A stretch of DNA of 64,000 nt from Physella acuta (Eukaryota; Mollusca; Gastropoda; Physidae), in NCBI RefSeq assembly GCF_028476545.1, contig NW_026731566.1:186001-250000 (forward strand), given 5' to 3'. How positions within the stretch are numbered: the stretch's first letter is position 1; each line of letters starts with the position of its first letter. The notes beneath the pieces are model-generated. The model did no database searches. It saw only the letters and a list, made by a program, of their open reading frames with translations, and was not told the DNA's origin. Positions 62,620 to 64,000 of the stretch are shown here, one piece after another. Made by a program: the position numbers and the translations under genes.

Positions 62620-63200
62620 AAAGCAAGAATCGGCAAATTAAGAGCCGCCTTCTGACATCAAAAGAACACACAGGCTCCCAGAGAGCTGCCCATGGCCACC
62701 AAGGTGCGCCTGTTTAACTCCAATGTTAAATCAGTGGCGCTGTGTGGAGCACAGTATTGAAGGATGGTAAAGACCACCATTGATAACGTCCAGATCTAGA
62801 TAAAAGGTTGCCGCTGTAGTATACCCAAGAATCGATAGCCCGACACCATCAGTAAACCTCGGAGACAACTTTCGGGATGCTCATCTTGAATCTGCCACCT
62901 TACGATATTATCAATTGATTTCTTGTCCATTACAGTTGGATAGGGCAGACACTGAGCAGATGTTAATTAATATCACCAGGCAGGCATGCAGGTGGAACCC
63001 GCAAGAAAAGCGCAGATGAGGACGACCAAAAACCACATGGTGATGCGACACATCGAAGATTAGCTGTGTCTCGAGTCAAGTAGAGAAGATAGCGCAGGAC
63101 AGAGGAATCTGGAGATCTTTGGTTGGCGACCAATACCCCAGCAGGACAAAGGACTCTGCAGATCTTTCGGAGGCGGCCCATACCCCAGCAGGGGGGACGG
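62620..63200 (+). pseudogene. non-LTR retrotransposon (LINE), decayed 3' coding end
   Basis: Conceptual + strand translation gives KARIGKLRAAF, then ATKVRLFNSNVKSVALCGA, then KTTIDNVQI. Further on come ITRQACRWNPQEKR, GRPKTTW and KIAQDRGIWRSLVG. These match in order the C-terminal region of animal endonuclease/reverse-transcriptase LINE proteins (TKVRLFNSNVKSVLLYG...TTI..VQ...TRQAL.WNP.GKR.RGRP..TW...IAQDR..W). Several stops and frame changes break it, including stops after AAF, before GRPK and after TTW, so it is dead. A roughly 50-bp piece (GACAGAGGAATCTGGAGATC onward) is duplicated in tandem at about 63095-63195. The clade is not certain. Confidence 0.8.
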
Positions 63201-64000
63201 GCAGGGATGACGATTGAAGCTAATATTTCGTGCGCAGTTTCCAGGGGTTTTCATGTCTGTAATGACTAGCAATTAATATCCTTTTAAATAGACATGTTAA
63301 ATTTGTTTTTCGTTTATATACATGGCATATGATTAAAACATAATTAAACATAATTAAGCTAAACCTTCTATCTAAAATATACATTTAATTTGTTTTTGTG
63401 GTTTTAATTAGACATTTATTTGAAAGTGTGTCATTAATTTCATATCGTAATTTTACAACAGAGGCGTAGTTTACAATCTAGGACCATTTACTCCGATGTT
63501 AATATATTGAAAACATATTTTATAGATTATTTTTAAAAAAAAACTATACCTAATTTTTGCGTTTAAAATAAATTGTAATAATATATGTGTAATAAAAAAT
63601 ATTTTTCTATATATGATACTAAAATAAATACCATGTTATCACAGATTTTGAATAAAGGACAATTACTTAATTTCACTTCTTGCTTAAACAAACTGTAAAA
63701 ACAAGGCGCATTGAATGCAAACACAATCAAAACGCACAAAGGCTACGATTGCACATAAATAACGAAAAGAAACAACTGGAAATGATCTCACCAATTAATA
63801 TACAACGGACTACCTTCGAGATATTTCTAAAAAGTTGTTTAATATAAAATCAAGCCTATAACTTCAGATTACAATATTTTTTTAATGACAGCAAATGTTT
63901 TCATTTTGTAAAAACATCAAAATGCTTTTTTTACTGCAATGACGTATCCATAAACTCTTGTAATATAATAGTTTTTTTTTATTTGACTCATGTTTAATTT
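63201..64000. other. no gene seen; possible hAT left end
   Basis: AT-rich. CAGAGGCGTAGTTTACAATC at 63459 resembles a hAT terminus, but no matching right end lies in the window. Confidence 0.45.

Overview
This is AT-rich, gene-poor eukaryotic DNA, most likely from an animal. No host protein-coding gene, rRNA gene or intact tRNA gene can be supported. Nearly all long open frames fall in simple repeats: (TA)n reads as alternating Tyr-Ile, and minisatellites stay open because their units lack stops. Evidence for an animal: tRNA-derived SINEs, non-autonomous hAT elements with 8-bp target duplications, Helitrons, a decayed non-LTR retrotransposon end, and TTAGGG-like degenerate repeats. The dense (TA)n tracts, homopolymeric G/C runs and lineage-style SINEs look like a gastropod mollusc genome, but that assignment is a guess from general style.

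Layout. 1-2000: a 37-bp minisatellite interrupted by a hAT-like element, then a terminal-inverted-repeat element (1126-1871, TIR ACTTTCTCGTATA). 2.5-11 kb: (TA)n tracts and a 25-bp minisatellite (5341-6282). 11-21 kb: two tRNA-derived SINE families, two small poly-G hAT elements (12637-12840, 13910-14217), telomere-like repeats (17338-17432) and 24-bp repeats. 21-29 kb: a hAT element of a second family (21686-21869), 37-bp and 40-bp minisatellites, very long (TA)n tracts, and one hAT element of a third family (25708-26133). 29-35 kb: a fragment of a larger hAT-like element, a 2-kb inverted-repeat structure (30627-32601), and a G-poor CCCACACACAATCC repeat. 35-44 kb: a SINE split by a poly-G hAT element, more SINEs, a second copy of the TIR element, and short tandem arrays. 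44-50 kb: two related foldback elements, a tRNA-His-like sequence, and a 2.5-kb hAT-like element carrying nested insertions. 50-60 kb: non-autonomous Helitrons (50688-52240, 57262-59474, 59475-60345), one hosting a 687-bp foldback flanked by TTAA, with a 24-bp higher-order minisatellite between them. 61-64 kb: a minus-strand TIR-element copy, another hAT element, and the decayed 3' coding end of a non-LTR retrotransposon.

The window is best read as layers of nested mobile elements. In several places one repeat copy provides the uninterrupted version of a site that another copy carries filled, which gives insertion order directly: Helitron A versus B, a SINE versus its split copy, and the 29.4-kb fragment versus the 47.6-kb element.
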